The notes under the pieces: model-generated
Database searches by the model: none
The model's input: the letters and a program-made list of their open reading frames with translations, nothing else
What the model was told of the DNA's origin: nothing
Source: Marinilabiliaceae bacterium
GTDB lineage: Bacteria > Bacteroidota > Bacteroidia > Bacteroidales > Marinilabiliaceae
Assembly: GCA_027010905.1 (NCBI GenBank)
Contig: JALVBA010000270.1
Location: forward strand, 1 to 20,948
Direction: 5' to 3'
DNA: 20,948 nt
Made by a program: the position numbers and the translations under genes
Shown here: in pieces, positions 1 through 8,145 of the stretch
Position numbering within the stretch: position 1 is the first letter of the stretch
Layout of the letters: each line of letters starts with the position of its first letter

Positions 1-44
1 GTATTATTACCGAAATCTACCACTTTGCAGAAGCCTTTTTTTAG

Positions 45-71
45 TTGTGATATATTGTTTGATTACCTTTG
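45..71 (+). promoter_or_regulatory. Probable Bacteroidota-type promoter for the ATP-grasp-like gene
   Basis: TACCTTTG at 64-71 matches the Bacteroidota -7 consensus TAnnTTTG. A TTG at 45-47 could be the -33 element, although the 16-nt spacer is shorter than the usual 19-21. Transcription would start near 76, about 19 nt before the ATG at 95. This supports the ATG at 95 over an in-frame TTG at 47. Confidence 0.5.
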
Positions 72-94
72 ACGTAAAATCAGGAGTTGTAGTA

Positions 95-1318
95 ATGCAA
101 AATATTTATCTGTTTAATCCCACATGCGAGATGGCAATTGCAAACGATACCGTAAGCTACATGCCACCGGCTCATCTGCGTAAATTTGAGGCTGACATTG
201 CTCCATTGATGGGATTGGCAGGTAGTGGTAACGACGGTTTGATATCGACCAATAAAGAAGATGTTTCAGAATTTCAGAATTTTATGGGTGAGATGGGGAT
301 TGATTGGCCACAGGTCTGCACTATGGAAGAGGTAGGAGCGTGGAATAGTGGTGAAATTGGTAAGCTTTCGCCGTGGGGGTGGAGCAGGGCTGCCCATAGA
401 ATATTAACGCCATTAAAAAAGTTTTGCAGCGACAGCTTTTTAGATAGCTCTGTTGCCGAGTGGAGGAAGTCTCACAGGGAGTTTTACAGCAGAAGAACCT
501 CAGTGCTTTTCTTGAAGAATTTCAGAGCGAGAGCAGAATCATTGGATTATATCTCCATCCCCTACACTCCAATAGTAGTTAATAGTGTTGAGCAGATAAA
601 TAAATGGATGTCTGAAAACAAAACCCCTTATGTGTTTAAAACTCCGTGGAGCTCTTCAGGGAGGGGGCTCTACCCAGTACTGTCTGAGCAGTTTGTTGCG
701 AGGAGTGAAGTGTGGGTTAAGAGTAGGTTGAAACAGCAAAAGGAGCTAATTGTTGAACCGTGGTTGAAAAAGGTGCAGGACTTCTCTTTTCAGTTTTATA
801 TATATTCCGGTGGTAGGATTGGCTTTTTAGGTGTTAACCTCTTTGAAGCCGGTGCTGAGGGTAATTTTGAGAGGGAGTATATTGGGTCTCCTCAGAAAGA
901 TAAATATGAAGAAGCATTGAAATGTCTGCCCGGTAATTGGATTCAGGAAACAAAAGATATGTTGTTTAGTGTTTTAGAGGAACAGGGGTATGAGAGAGAC
1001 TACTGTGGGCCTGTTGGGATTGATGGTATAATTTTTAAGGACGAGATGGCAAAAATCAAAGTTCATCCATGCATCGAAATAAATTTCAGACATAGCATGG
1101 GTCTCGTGAATCTTGAACTGAGCAAAAAAATACATTCTGATGCTATCGGGTCATGGAAAATTAGCCAGTTTAAACCCGGAGAATGGAGTGTTTTTGTGAA
1201 ACAAAACTCTGCGAAACACCCTGCCTGCCTTGCAAACGGAAAGGTTATCTCAGGCTTTTTGCCATTAGTTCCCTTTTCAGGGAAGCAACTTTTTGGAGCT
1301 TGGGCTGAATTGGTATGA
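95..1318 (+). CDS. ATP-grasp-like protein of unknown substrate
   Basis: A 407-residue, probably cytoplasmic protein with no signal peptide. I do not recognise a named gene. Several elements look like an ATP-grasp ligase. VFKTPWSSSGRGL near 180-192 has the Lys and the small-residue/glycine loop that would cover ATP. IVEPW near 219-223 resembles the adenine-binding segment. GIDGIIF near 308-314 and the CIEINFRHSMG segment near 327-336 carry the acidic residue, Asn and Arg expected for Mg and phosphate binding. The N-terminus (MQNIYLFNPTCEMAIAND) has no obvious similarity. The ATG at 95 was chosen because AGGAG lies at 82-86, a good spacing, and because a likely promoter overlaps the longer TTG start at 47. 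It stands alone, convergent with the next two small genes. The ATP-grasp assignment is inference from motifs; the substrate is unknown. Confidence 0.75.
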   Translation: MQNIYLFNPTCEMAIANDTVSYMPPAHLRKFEADIAPLMGLAGSGNDGLISTNKEDVSEFQNFMGEMGIDWPQVCTMEEVGAWNSGEIGKLSPWGWSRAAHRILTPLKKFCSDSFLDSSVAEWRKSHREFYSRRTSVLFLKNFRARAESLDYISIPYTPIVVNSVEQINKWMSENKTPYVFKTPWSSSGRGLYPVLSEQFVARSEVWVKSRLKQQKELIVEPWLKKVQDFSFQFYIYSGGRIGFLGVNLFEAGAEGNFEREYIGSPQKDKYEEALKCLPGNWIQETKDMLFSVLEEQGYERDYCGPVGIDGIIFKDEMAKIKVHPCIEINFRHSMGLVNLELSKKIHSDAIGSWKISQFKPGEWSVFVKQNSAKHPACLANGKVISGFLPLVPFSGKQLFGAWAELV

Positions 1319-1360
1319 TATTTCGTGAGGAAAGAATTAAATTCCTAACCCTATTTGTTG

Positions 1361-1591
1361 CTACTGTTTTTTAAAAACAACAAGTGCAGAATATGTATTT
1401 ACTCCATCGCTTGAGTGTCCGGCATATTTTATCGTTACAATATCATCAGCCTCCAACTTCTCCTTTTTAAAGAAACTGTTAATCTGATCGTCAAGCGATG
1501 AGTCATAGTCATCAGTACCTGTATATTGGAAATGTTTAGTAAGTAATTTTTTCATAGTTTTAGCTGCTTTTATATTAACATTTTTAAGCAA
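1361..1591 (-). CDS. Small hypothetical protein, second gene of a two-gene unit
   Basis: An unrecognised, probably cytoplasmic, lysine- and acid-rich protein of 76 residues if it starts with the TTG at 1591, or 64 residues from the first ATG at 1555 (MKKLLTKHF...). No clear Shine-Dalgarno site precedes either start. The TTG start overlaps the stop of the upstream gene by 8 nt, a layout typical of translational coupling, while the ATG start gives a more ordinary N-terminus, so the start is uncertain. The pattern DDYDSSLDDQINSFFKKE followed by alternating hydrophobic stretches (DIVTIKYAG, YSALVVFKKQ) suggests a small alpha/beta fold. No signal peptide, membrane segment or catalytic motif is visible. 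It converges on the ATP-grasp-like gene with only 42 nt between the stops. Confidence 0.55.
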   Translation of the reverse strand: MLKNVNIKAAKTMKKLLTKHFQYTGTDDYDSSLDDQINSFFKKEKLEADDIVTIKYAGHSSDGVNTYSALVVFKKQ

Positions 1592-1817
1592 TTATTCTTC
1601 TGTTGTTTCTCTTCTTAAATTTATTGTCTAATTCAGTCCAGAACTCTTCGCCCTCTTCGGTTTTGTGGAATTCAAAAAAACCTTTAATTGTGGGGCTGCT
1701 TTCGTAGCTCCTGTAGTATTGCTTTGCATTCTCACTGTCCAACCCATAGGCTTTCATGGTGTACCTTAACGCTTTGTCGTATAAATGCTTTTTTTTAAGA
1801 AATTTAATTATATCCAT
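1584..1817 (-). CDS. Small hypothetical protein, first gene of a two-gene unit
   Basis: A 77-residue protein starting at ATG 1817. I do not recognise the family. It is highly charged and looks mostly helical: MDIIKFLKKKHLYDKALRY, then SENAKQYYRSYESSPT, then a C-terminus with EEGEEFWTELDNKFKKRNNRR. The basic tail and helical character would fit a small nucleic-acid or protein-binding protein, but this is a guess. No signal peptide or membrane span is visible. The downstream small gene overlaps or closely follows it, so both are probably on one transcript read leftward from the 1818-2017 intergenic region. No TAnnTTTG box was found for it on the minus strand. Confidence 0.55.
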   Translation of the reverse strand: MDIIKFLKKKHLYDKALRYTMKAYGLDSENAKQYYRSYESSPTIKGFFEFHKTEEGEEFWTELDNKFKKRNNRRIIA

Positions 1818-2135
1818 AATACTAATTTTACTTGATGTTAAACTTGTAATAGATTGATTGTTTTTTTTTAATGTTAACCAATATTTATTTATACGGTATT
1901 AATTGGCAATATGTTCCTGTTTTTTGAGAAAAAATGACGTTTTTTACAGATAGTGTAAAAATTATGGTTTTAACGAATTAAATATTGTGATGAAAGTGTT
2001 ATAATAGTTTAAAGATGTTGTGTGATTTGTGGGGAAAAGTTATCTTTGCAAAAATATTTTTTTAGAATCTCATTTTAACATCATTAATTACAAAGGAGAG
2101 TGTGCTGTTTGTACAACAATTAATATTTCGTTTAT
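1818..2135. other. Divergent intergenic region, 318 nt
   Basis: A very A/T-rich region between the leftward small-gene pair and rightward bamD. It contains the bamD promoter at 2018-2048 and a weak inverted repeat, CCAAT...ATTGG, around 1879-1908. No further gene or RNA was seen. The bamD transcript would have an untranslated leader of about 80 nt. Confidence 0.5.
2018..2048 (+). promoter_or_regulatory. Promoter of the bamD cluster
   Basis: TTG at 2018-2020, a 20-nt spacer, and TATCTTTG at 2041-2048 match the Bacteroidota housekeeping promoter (TTG -33, TAnnTTTG -7). The start site would be near 2053, about 80 nt before the bamD ATG. It probably drives at least bamD and the omega-like gene. 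Confidence 0.7.
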
Positions 2136-2933
2136 ATGAAGCTTCGTTTATTAGGAATTGCTTTTTTTATAATATTGCTTACCGGCTGTAGTGAGTTTCA
2201 GAAAGTACTAAAATCGCAAGATTATGAGCTATGGTATACAACTTCGATGGAGTTGTACGAGCAGAAAGAGTACAATAGAGCATCTTTATTATTGAGTGAA
2301 CTGAATAATATTTATCGTGGTACGGATAAGGCAGAGAATATAATGTATGTGTATGCAAATTGCCTGTTCAATATGCGCGATTATATGATGGCAGGTCACT
2401 ATTACAGTGAATTTGTTAAAACTTTTCCATCAAGTCAGCTTGTGGAGGAGTGTCAGTTTCAGAGTGCTTTTTGTTACTATAAGTCCTCGCCAAATTTACG
2501 TTTAGATCAGGATGATACCCGGAAAGCAATTGGTGAGTTTCAGCTGTTCATAAATATGTTTTCAAGTAGTCCAAAGGTTGAAGAGGCCACCCGTTTGATG
2601 GATGAATTGAGAGATAAGTTGGTTGAGAAAGCTTTCATGAACGCAAAATTGTATTTTGATCTTGGAACATACATGGGTAATAATTATCAGGCAGCTGTTA
2701 TTACTGCACAAAATACCCTTAAGGAGTTTCCAGGAACAAAACATCGCGAAGAGCTCTCATTCCTGATTCTGGAGTCGAAATTTATTCAGGCAGTGAATAG
2801 TGTTAGTGAGAAGAAAGAGGAGCGTGTAAGAGATACAATAGATGAATATTACTCTTTTGCAAATGAATTTGCGGATAGTAAGTATATGAAAAAGGCTGAG
2901 CGAATATTGAAGCAGTCTGAAGATATGTTATAA
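2136..2933 (+). CDS. bamD: Outer membrane assembly lipoprotein BamD
   Basis: A 265-residue TPR lipoprotein of the BAM complex, which folds beta-barrel proteins into the outer membrane. The N-terminus is a lipoprotein signal with lipobox LTGC, so Cys18 would be lipidated and the protein anchored at the periplasmic side of the outer membrane. Helical TPR-like repeats follow: MELYEQKEYNRASLLLSEL, then YANCLFNMRDYMMAGHYYSEFVKTFP, with the typical E..Q...A.CYY pattern around 107-118. Length and layout match BamD (YfiO/ComL) of Bacteroidota. It heads the conserved run bamD, omega-like, coaBC, DUF4835, recN; the next gene begins 30 nt downstream. Confidence 0.9.
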   Translation: MKLRLLGIAFFIILLTGCSEFQKVLKSQDYELWYTTSMELYEQKEYNRASLLLSELNNIYRGTDKAENIMYVYANCLFNMRDYMMAGHYYSEFVKTFPSSQLVEECQFQSAFCYYKSSPNLRLDQDDTRKAIGEFQLFINMFSSSPKVEEATRLMDELRDKLVEKAFMNAKLYFDLGTYMGNNYQAAVITAQNTLKEFPGTKHREELSFLILESKFIQAVNSVSEKKEERVRDTIDEYYSFANEFADSKYMKKAERILKQSEDML

Positions 2934-2963
2934 AAAGTGATTGATAATTAAATAGAGAAAGAA

Positions 2964-3302
2964 ATGGCGATAGACTACAAAAAATCGAATGCCCCAATAA
3001 CAACAATTACATGGGATAAGAACGAATTGGCAGAACAAACAGGTAACCTTTATGAATCAATAGTAATTATTGCAAAAAGATCAAATCAAATTAGTTCACA
3101 GATGAAAGAGGAGCTGAATAAGAAACTACAGGAGTTTGCTTCCTATTCTGATAATCTTGAGGAGGTGTTTGAAAACCGTGAACAGATTGAAATTTCACGT
3201 TTCTACGAAAGATTGCCAAAATCGAACTCAATAGCTACACTGGAGTTTATGGAAGATGAAATATACTACCGTAAGCCTGAGGTTGACAAAGTTGAAGAGT
3301 AG
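2964..3302 (+). CDS. rpoZ: RNA polymerase omega-like subunit (Rpb6 family)
   Basis: A 112-residue protein. LYESIVIIAKRSNQI at about 29-43 matches the conserved omega/Rpb6 core (A/S-hydrophobic-AKRA.QI), followed by a helix that begins SSQMKEELNKKL. Omega binds the beta' subunit and helps assemble RNA polymerase. The Bacteroidota form is longer than the roughly 90-residue E. coli protein and has an extra N-terminal segment (MAIDYKKSNAPITTITWDK), as here. Position immediately after bamD and before coaBC is the usual arrangement in Bacteroidales. The start is supported by an A/G-rich GAGAAAGAA just upstream of the ATG. A strong hairpin with a T run follows the stop, so transcription may be reduced here before coaBC. 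Confidence 0.82.
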   Translation: MAIDYKKSNAPITTITWDKNELAEQTGNLYESIVIIAKRSNQISSQMKEELNKKLQEFASYSDNLEEVFENREQIEISRFYERLPKSNSIATLEFMEDEIYYRKPEVDKVEE

Positions 3303-3326
3303 GTTGTATCCAAAATAAATTTATTT

Positions 3327-3370
3327 AAAAAGATAAAAGATATCTGTTAATTTCTTTTATCTTTTTTTTT
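3327..3370 (+). terminator. A/T-rich hairpin with T run between the omega-like gene and coaBC
   Basis: The arms AAAAAGATAAAAG (3327-3339) and CTTTTATCTTTTT (3354-3366) pair perfectly over 13 bp with a 14-nt loop, and the T run continues to 3370. This is the form of an intrinsic terminator or attenuator. It lies inside an otherwise co-directional conserved gene cluster and ends 16 nt before the coaBC ATG. Confidence 0.65.
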
Positions 3371-3374
3371 CTTG

Positions 3375-3382
3375 TATTTTTG
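3375..3382 (+). promoter_or_regulatory. Possible coaBC promoter box (-7)
   Basis: TATTTTTG fits TAnnTTTG. The expected start site falls at or next to the A of the coaBC ATG (3387), which would give a leaderless message. A clear -33 TTG is missing; TTTC at 3351-3354 is one base from TTTG at a 20-nt spacer. The T-rich context makes a chance match possible. Confidence 0.35.
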
Positions 3383-3386
3383 GGTT

Positions 3387-4589
3387 ATGTTTAAAGGAAA
3401 GAGAATTATTCTTGGAATAACAGGAAGTATTGCTGCGTACAAGTCAGCCTTCCTGCTTCGCTTGTTGATGAAGGAGGGAGCCGAAGTACAGGTGGTGATG
3501 ACAAAAGCTGCAAAAGAGTTTATCACCCCCGTTACAATGTCTGCTCTTTCAGGGCATGCTGTTTTAGGTGAGTTTTTTGAAAGCAGCGATGGCACATGGC
3601 ATAGCCATGTTGATTTGGGATTATGGGCTGATTTGATGCTTGTTGCCCCCGCCTCGGCAAACAGCATGGGAAAGATGGCCTCGGGAATATGCGACAACCT
3701 GCTTCTTACAACATACCTTTCGGCCAAGTGTCCCGTCTATATTGCTCCGGCAATGGATCTTGATATGTTTAAACACCCTGCAAATCTGGCCAATATTGAG
3801 AAGCTGAAGGAGTATGGTGCAACAATTATTGAACCTGGTTCGGGAGAGTTGGCAAGTGGATTGTGCGGTAAAGGCCGGATGCAAGAGCCTAAGAAAATTG
3901 TTGAGATAATAAGAGGGCAATTTTCTGATTCTGGGAAAACGCCTCTTTCCGGTAAAAAAGTTCTTATTACTGCCGGACCTACCTACGAAAAACTGGATCC
4001 CGTTCGTTTTATTGGGAACTATTCATCAGGCAAAATGGGGTTTGCAATTGCCGAAGAGGCTACCAAAAGGGGGGCAGAGGTAACCATAGTTACAGGACCA
4101 ACCAAGATCGAAACTTCCAATCCATCCATAAAACGCGTTGATGTTGAGAGTGCTGCACAGATGAAGCAGGAGTGTGTGAAGATATTTCCTGCTGTTGATA
4201 TTGCCATAATGGCTGCTGCTGTATCAGATTACACACCCAAAAATGTTGCAGACTCTAAAATGAAGAGGGCAGGGGATAATTTGATGTTGGAACTAAAGCC
4301 AACAACCGATATTGCCGCTCTGTTGGGAAAACAGAAGAGCAGCAGTCAGGTGGTGGTAGGGTTTGCTCTGGAGACTAACAATGCAAAAAACAGTGCTGCC
4401 GATAAACTCAAGAGGAAAAACCTTGATTTTATTGTTCTCAACTCGCTTGAAGATGAGGGAGCCGGTTTTATGGGAGATACAAATAAGATTTCAATAATTA
4501 ACAGGGATAATAAATTAATGGAGTTTCCGTTAAAGAGTAAACAGAAGGTTGCTGTTGATATTGTTGATTTTTTATTGCTATATTGCTAA
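3387..4589 (+). CDS. coaBC: Bifunctional phosphopantothenoylcysteine decarboxylase / phosphopantothenate-cysteine ligase
   Basis: A 400-residue bifunctional enzyme that joins 4'-phosphopantothenate to cysteine (CoaB) and decarboxylates the product (CoaC) on the way to coenzyme A. The flavoprotein CoaC half spans about 1-180: GITGSIAAYKS at 10-20, catalytic His74 in WHSHVDL, the PAM motif at 121-123 (PAMD here, where many bacteria have PAMN), and the flexible-lid Cys160 in SGLCGKGRM. The CoaB half starts at GKKVLITAGPT near 189-199 and continues with DPVRFIGNYSSGKMG (204-218), AAAVSDY and the DSKMKR lysine segment. The ATG at 3387 was chosen over the TTG at 3372 because MFKGKRIILG begins directly with the flavoprotein strand. 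A hairpin and possible promoter lie just upstream. The DUF4835 gene begins about 25 nt after the stop. Confidence 0.93.
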   Translation: MFKGKRIILGITGSIAAYKSAFLLRLLMKEGAEVQVVMTKAAKEFITPVTMSALSGHAVLGEFFESSDGTWHSHVDLGLWADLMLVAPASANSMGKMASGICDNLLLTTYLSAKCPVYIAPAMDLDMFKHPANLANIEKLKEYGATIIEPGSGELASGLCGKGRMQEPKKIVEIIRGQFSDSGKTPLSGKKVLITAGPTYEKLDPVRFIGNYSSGKMGFAIAEEATKRGAEVTIVTGPTKIETSNPSIKRVDVESAAQMKQECVKIFPAVDIAIMAAAVSDYTPKNVADSKMKRAGDNLMLELKPTTDIAALLGKQKSSSQVVVGFALETNNAKNSAADKLKRKNLDFIVLNSLEDEGAGFMGDTNKISIINRDNKLMEFPLKSKQKVAVDIVDFLLLYC

Positions 4590-4614
4590 AAATAAAATGT
4601 TCCATATTAATAAA

Positions 4615-5520
4615 ATGATTATTAAAGCCCGACTTGTATTAATATCTCTTCTCTTTCTATCTCTGAACACTTTTAGTCAGGAGCTTAGATGTTCAGTTCA
4701 GATTGAGTCACGCAGTATTCAGGGAACGAACAAAACAGTTTTTGAAGAGCTGAAAAAAGCTGTAACCGAGTTTCTCAACTCCACTAGTTGGACGAATGAG
4801 ATCTATGCACAAGGGGAGCGAATCGAGTGTAATATTCTTATAAATGTTAAGGAGGAGATATCTACATCCAGTTACAATGGTACAATTATGGTACAGGCAC
4901 GACGACCTGTTTTTAACGCCTCGTACAATACTGTAGCAATGAACCGTATGGATCAGGATTTTCAGTTTAAATATGTTGAAGACCAACCATTAATTTACAA
5001 TCCAAACACCTTTGATTCGAACCTTGTGGCCGTACTGGCATACTACGCATACATGATTTTGGCTATTGACCATGATTCATTTAAGCTGTATGGCGGAACA
5101 CCCTATTTCGAAAAGGCCGTTAATATTGTAACACGTGCTCAGAATGCCAGCGAGAAAGGATGGAAGTCATTTGAGAATAAGAAGAACCGATATTGGTTGA
5201 CTGAAAAAATCATGAATGAGTATCACCGTCCACTACGCAAAGCTATGTATGAGTATCACCTGAAAGGGCTGGATATAATGAATGATAAAACTCCCGAAGG
5301 AAGAGCAAATATATTCTCGGCACTTGAGAGTTTAAGAAAAGTACAGAAGCAAGATCCGGGTTCGGTGGCAATGCAGCTCTTTTTTGATGCTAAATCAGAT
5401 GAATTGGTTAATATCTTCTCTGATGCATTTCCTTTAGAGAAGGGAAAAGCGGCCACTCTGCTAAAGGAGATAGATCCCTCGAACATCAAAAAATATGAGA
5501 AACTAATTTCTACCAAATAG
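4615..5520 (+). CDS. Secreted DUF4835 family protein
   Basis: A 301-residue protein of the Bacteroidota-specific DUF4835 family, recognised from its sequence pattern and from its invariable place between coaBC and recN. Its function is unknown. The N-terminus is a type I signal peptide (MIIKARLVLISLLFLSLNTFSQ), so the mature protein (from about QELRCSVQ) would be periplasmic. Typical features are a conserved early ELRC.V.I segment, RPVFNASYNT near 109, and the YYAYMILAIDHDSF region. The ATG at 4615 gives the cleanest signal peptide; an ATG at 4597 would add six residues. The recN start follows after only 2 nt, so the two are probably translationally linked. A role in envelope biology is inference from secretion and its link with bamD. 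Confidence 0.8.
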   Translation: MIIKARLVLISLLFLSLNTFSQELRCSVQIESRSIQGTNKTVFEELKKAVTEFLNSTSWTNEIYAQGERIECNILINVKEEISTSSYNGTIMVQARRPVFNASYNTVAMNRMDQDFQFKYVEDQPLIYNPNTFDSNLVAVLAYYAYMILAIDHDSFKLYGGTPYFEKAVNIVTRAQNASEKGWKSFENKKNRYWLTEKIMNEYHRPLRKAMYEYHLKGLDIMNDKTPEGRANIFSALESLRKVQKQDPGSVAMQLFFDAKSDELVNIFSDAFPLEKGKAATLLKEIDPSNIKKYEKLISTK

Positions 5521-5522
5521 CA

Positions 5523-7178
5523 ATGCTGAAGACTCTAAGTATATCCAATTACGTATTGATTGACAAAATAGAGTTGTCGTTGAATGATGGTTTTACCGTA
5601 ATTACAGGCGAAACAGGTGCCGGGAAATCCATTATGCTTGGAGCTCTGTCGCTTATTCTGGGTAACAGAAGCGATGTATCGGTTCTGTTGGATAAGTCGA
5701 AGAAATGTATTGTTGAGGCAGAATTTTTAGTTGCCGGGTATGGTTTAGAGAAGATTTTTGATGATAATGATGTTGATTACGACGATAATACATTTATTCG
5801 TAGAGAGGTGTTGCCAACCGGTAAGTCGAGAGCTTTTATTAACGACACACCGGTAAATCTCTCTTTCTTAAAAAATGTCACCTCTAAATTTATCGATATC
5901 CATTCGCAACATCAGAACCTGTTGCTTGGGGATAAGAATTTTCAGCTAATGGTTGTTGATACTGTTTTTGGCGACTCAAATCAGATTGCTGAATATTCGA
6001 AATTGTACAAAGAGCACTCTGAAATAGACAAGCAGATTGAGATTCTTGTTGAGGAGAATAATAAGCAGAAAGCTGATTACGACTACATACAGTTTCAGCA
6101 CGAGCAGTTGAGTGAAGCTAATCTTGATGGAGACGAGTTGCCTGCACTGGAGAATGAGTTGCAGCAGATGACACATGCCGAAGAGATAAAGATGAGTCTT
6201 TCAGGAGTGCATGAGCTGCTTAGTGGTGAGCACCATCCGGTGTTATCGTCATTGAAAGAGGCTAAGGTAGTTTTAGAAAAGGTTGTATCCTACTTTCCTG
6301 ATGCATCAGAGATGGCTCAGCGTATTGATGAGTCATTTATAGACCTTACTGATTTGGCTGATGATGTTATGCATAAGGCTGAAAATGTGGAGTATGACCC
6401 CAAGGTTATTGCCATAAAACAGGAGCGCTTGGATTTGCTCTATAGTCTTTTGCATAAACACCGCGTGAGTAGTGGTGAGGAGTTGATAGAGCTTAAAGAG
6501 GAGTATGAGAAACGTCTTGAAAAGGTTGAGTCGTTTGATGAAGAGCTGAAATCTTTAAAAAAGAAGAAGGAGAAGATAGACAAGAAACTTGTTAAAATAG
6601 CCGATTTGTTAACTCGTTCACGCCGTTCGGTTTTCGAAATAATAACTCAAACAATACTGAAGCAACTTTTGGAGTTGGGGATGGAGCATGCCCGTTTCGA
6701 GATACAGCATAAATTGCTTGAGCAGCTTTCACTCAATGGTCAGGATGAAATTGTATTTATGTTTTCAGCCAATAAAAATGGTGAAATGGCACCTCTCGAC
6801 AAGGTTGCATCAGGTGGTGAGATGTCGCGTGTAATGCTCTCTATTAAGGCTCTATTGAGTACTTCAAAAGGATTGCCCACAATTATATTTGATGAGATAG
6901 ATGCCGGTGTATCGGGTGAAGTGGCCGATAAGATGGGACGTATTATGGGAGAGATTGCTGAAACAATTCAGGTTGTTGCAATTACCCATCTGCCACAAAT
7001 AGCCGTAAAAGGAAAGCATCATCTTAGAGTATTTAAAACCGAAGATGAACATCAAACTAGCTCTAACATAGTTGAGCTGAATAGTGACGAACGAATTATT
7101 GAGATAGCAAAAATGTTAAGTGGTGCCGATTTGTCGGATGCTGCATTAAATAATGCACGAGCACTACTTGAGAATTAA
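5523..7178 (+). CDS. recN: DNA repair protein RecN
   Basis: A 551-residue SMC-like ATPase that takes part in double-strand break repair, acting with RecA at broken ends. The N-terminal half of the ATPase has Walker A GETGAGKS at 29-36 and the conserved DIHSQHQNLLL segment near 123-133. The middle is long charged coiled coil (about 150-380). The C-terminal half carries the ABC-type signature SGGEMSR from 430, Walker B with Asp457-Glu458 in IIFDEIDAGVSG, and the AITHLPQIA switch segment near 484-492. Length and motif order match the family. It begins 2 nt after the DUF4835 stop and ends the conserved cluster; no convincing terminator hairpin was seen after it. Confidence 0.95.
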   Translation: MLKTLSISNYVLIDKIELSLNDGFTVITGETGAGKSIMLGALSLILGNRSDVSVLLDKSKKCIVEAEFLVAGYGLEKIFDDNDVDYDDNTFIRREVLPTGKSRAFINDTPVNLSFLKNVTSKFIDIHSQHQNLLLGDKNFQLMVVDTVFGDSNQIAEYSKLYKEHSEIDKQIEILVEENNKQKADYDYIQFQHEQLSEANLDGDELPALENELQQMTHAEEIKMSLSGVHELLSGEHHPVLSSLKEAKVVLEKVVSYFPDASEMAQRIDESFIDLTDLADDVMHKAENVEYDPKVIAIKQERLDLLYSLLHKHRVSSGEELIELKEEYEKRLEKVESFDEELKSLKKKKEKIDKKLVKIADLLTRSRRSVFEIITQTILKQLLELGMEHARFEIQHKLLEQLSLNGQDEIVFMFSANKNGEMAPLDKVASGGEMSRVMLSIKALLSTSKGLPTIIFDEIDAGVSGEVADKMGRIMGEIAETIQVVAITHLPQIAVKGKHHLRVFKTEDEHQTSSNIVELNSDERIIEIAKMLSGADLSDAALNNARALLEN

Positions 7179-7240
7179 ACTATTATCTGGCGTAATTGTT
7201 AGGGTAAAAGAATCAAGCTGATTATATCGGTTGGCAATAT

Positions 7241-7272
7241 TTGCGCCGTATAAAATCAGTGAAGTATATTTG
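7241..7272 (+). promoter_or_regulatory. Promoter of fabI
   Basis: TTG at 7241-7243 (within TTTG 7240-7243), a 21-nt spacer and TATATTTG at 7265-7272 match the Bacteroidota promoter consensus. The start site would be near 7277, leaving a leader of about 23 nt before the fabI ATG at 7300. Confidence 0.6.
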
Positions 7273-7299
7273 TATCTACATAATTTTATAATTTAAATA

Positions 7300-8145
7300 A
7301 TGGGAAGTAATCTATTAAAAGAAAAAAAAGGAATTATTTTTGGAGCATTAAATGATAAATCAATTGCGTGGAAAGTAGCAGAAAAAGCATTTGAAGAGGG
7401 AGCAGAATTTACTTTGAGTAACACCATGGTTGCGTGTCGTATGGGTGAGGTGGTTGAGCTTGGTAAAAAGTGTAATGCTGAAATTATCCCTGCTGATGCA
7501 ACAAATGTTGAGGATCTTGAGAATGTCTATAAACGTTCGATGGAGGTGCTTGGGGGTAAAATTGATTTTGTTTTGCACTCAATAGGGATGTCACTCAATG
7601 TTCGTAAAAAGCGCGTCTACCACGATCTCGATTATAATTATCTTCAGAAAACTCTGGATATATCAGCAATCTCATTTCATAAGATTATGCAGGTTGGGTT
7701 CAAGATGGATGCTATAAATCCATGGGGTTCAATGCTTGCTCTATCGTATGTTGCTGCTCAGCGTACATTATACGGGTATAACGACATGGCTGATGCTAAA
7801 GCACTGCTTGAGTCTATTGCCCGTAGCTTTGGTTATATTTACGGGAGAGAGAAAAAGGTTAGAGTTAACACTATCTCGCAGTCACCTACTCCAACTACTG
7901 CCGGTAGCGGAGTGAAGGGAATAGACGGGTTAATGGATTTTTCTGATCGTATGTCTCCTCTTGGAAATGCCTCGGCTGAAGAGTGTGCTAACTACTGTAT
8001 TGTGATGTTTTCTGACTTCACAAAAAAGGTTACTATGCAGAATCTATTCCACGATGGCGGATTCTCAAGTATGGGTATGAGTATTAGGGCAATGAATCAG
8101 TACAATAAAAGCTTTGATAATGAAGATGTTAGTACCAAATATTAA
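7300..8145 (+). CDS. fabI: Enoyl-[acyl-carrier-protein] reductase FabI
   Basis: A 281-residue short-chain dehydrogenase-type enzyme that carries out the last reduction in each cycle of type II fatty acid elongation, using NAD(P)H in the cytoplasm. GALNDKSIAW at 15-24 is the FabI version of the dinucleotide-binding loop. HSIGM near 93-97 corresponds to the E. coli HSIGF segment. The catalytic pair is Tyr150 in LSY and Tyr160 in YNDMADAK, with Lys167, giving the diagnostic Y-x6-K spacing. SQSPTPTTAGSG near 193-204 matches the substrate-binding turn, and HDGGFSSMGM is near the C-terminus. The protein is about 20 residues longer than E. coli FabI, with an extra C-terminal tail, as I recall for Bacteroidales homologues. 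It is transcribed alone from the promoter at 7241-7272. Confidence 0.92.
   Translation: MGSNLLKEKKGIIFGALNDKSIAWKVAEKAFEEGAEFTLSNTMVACRMGEVVELGKKCNAEIIPADATNVEDLENVYKRSMEVLGGKIDFVLHSIGMSLNVRKKRVYHDLDYNYLQKTLDISAISFHKIMQVGFKMDAINPWGSMLALSYVAAQRTLYGYNDMADAKALLESIARSFGYIYGREKKVRVNTISQSPTPTTAGSGVKGIDGLMDFSDRMSPLGNASAEECANYCIVMFSDFTKKVTMQNLFHDGGFSSMGMSIRAMNQYNKSFDNEDVSTKY

Noticed and set aside
3347..3920. Long minus-strand frames opposite coaBC
   Set aside because: They are shadows of the well-supported coaBC reading frame.
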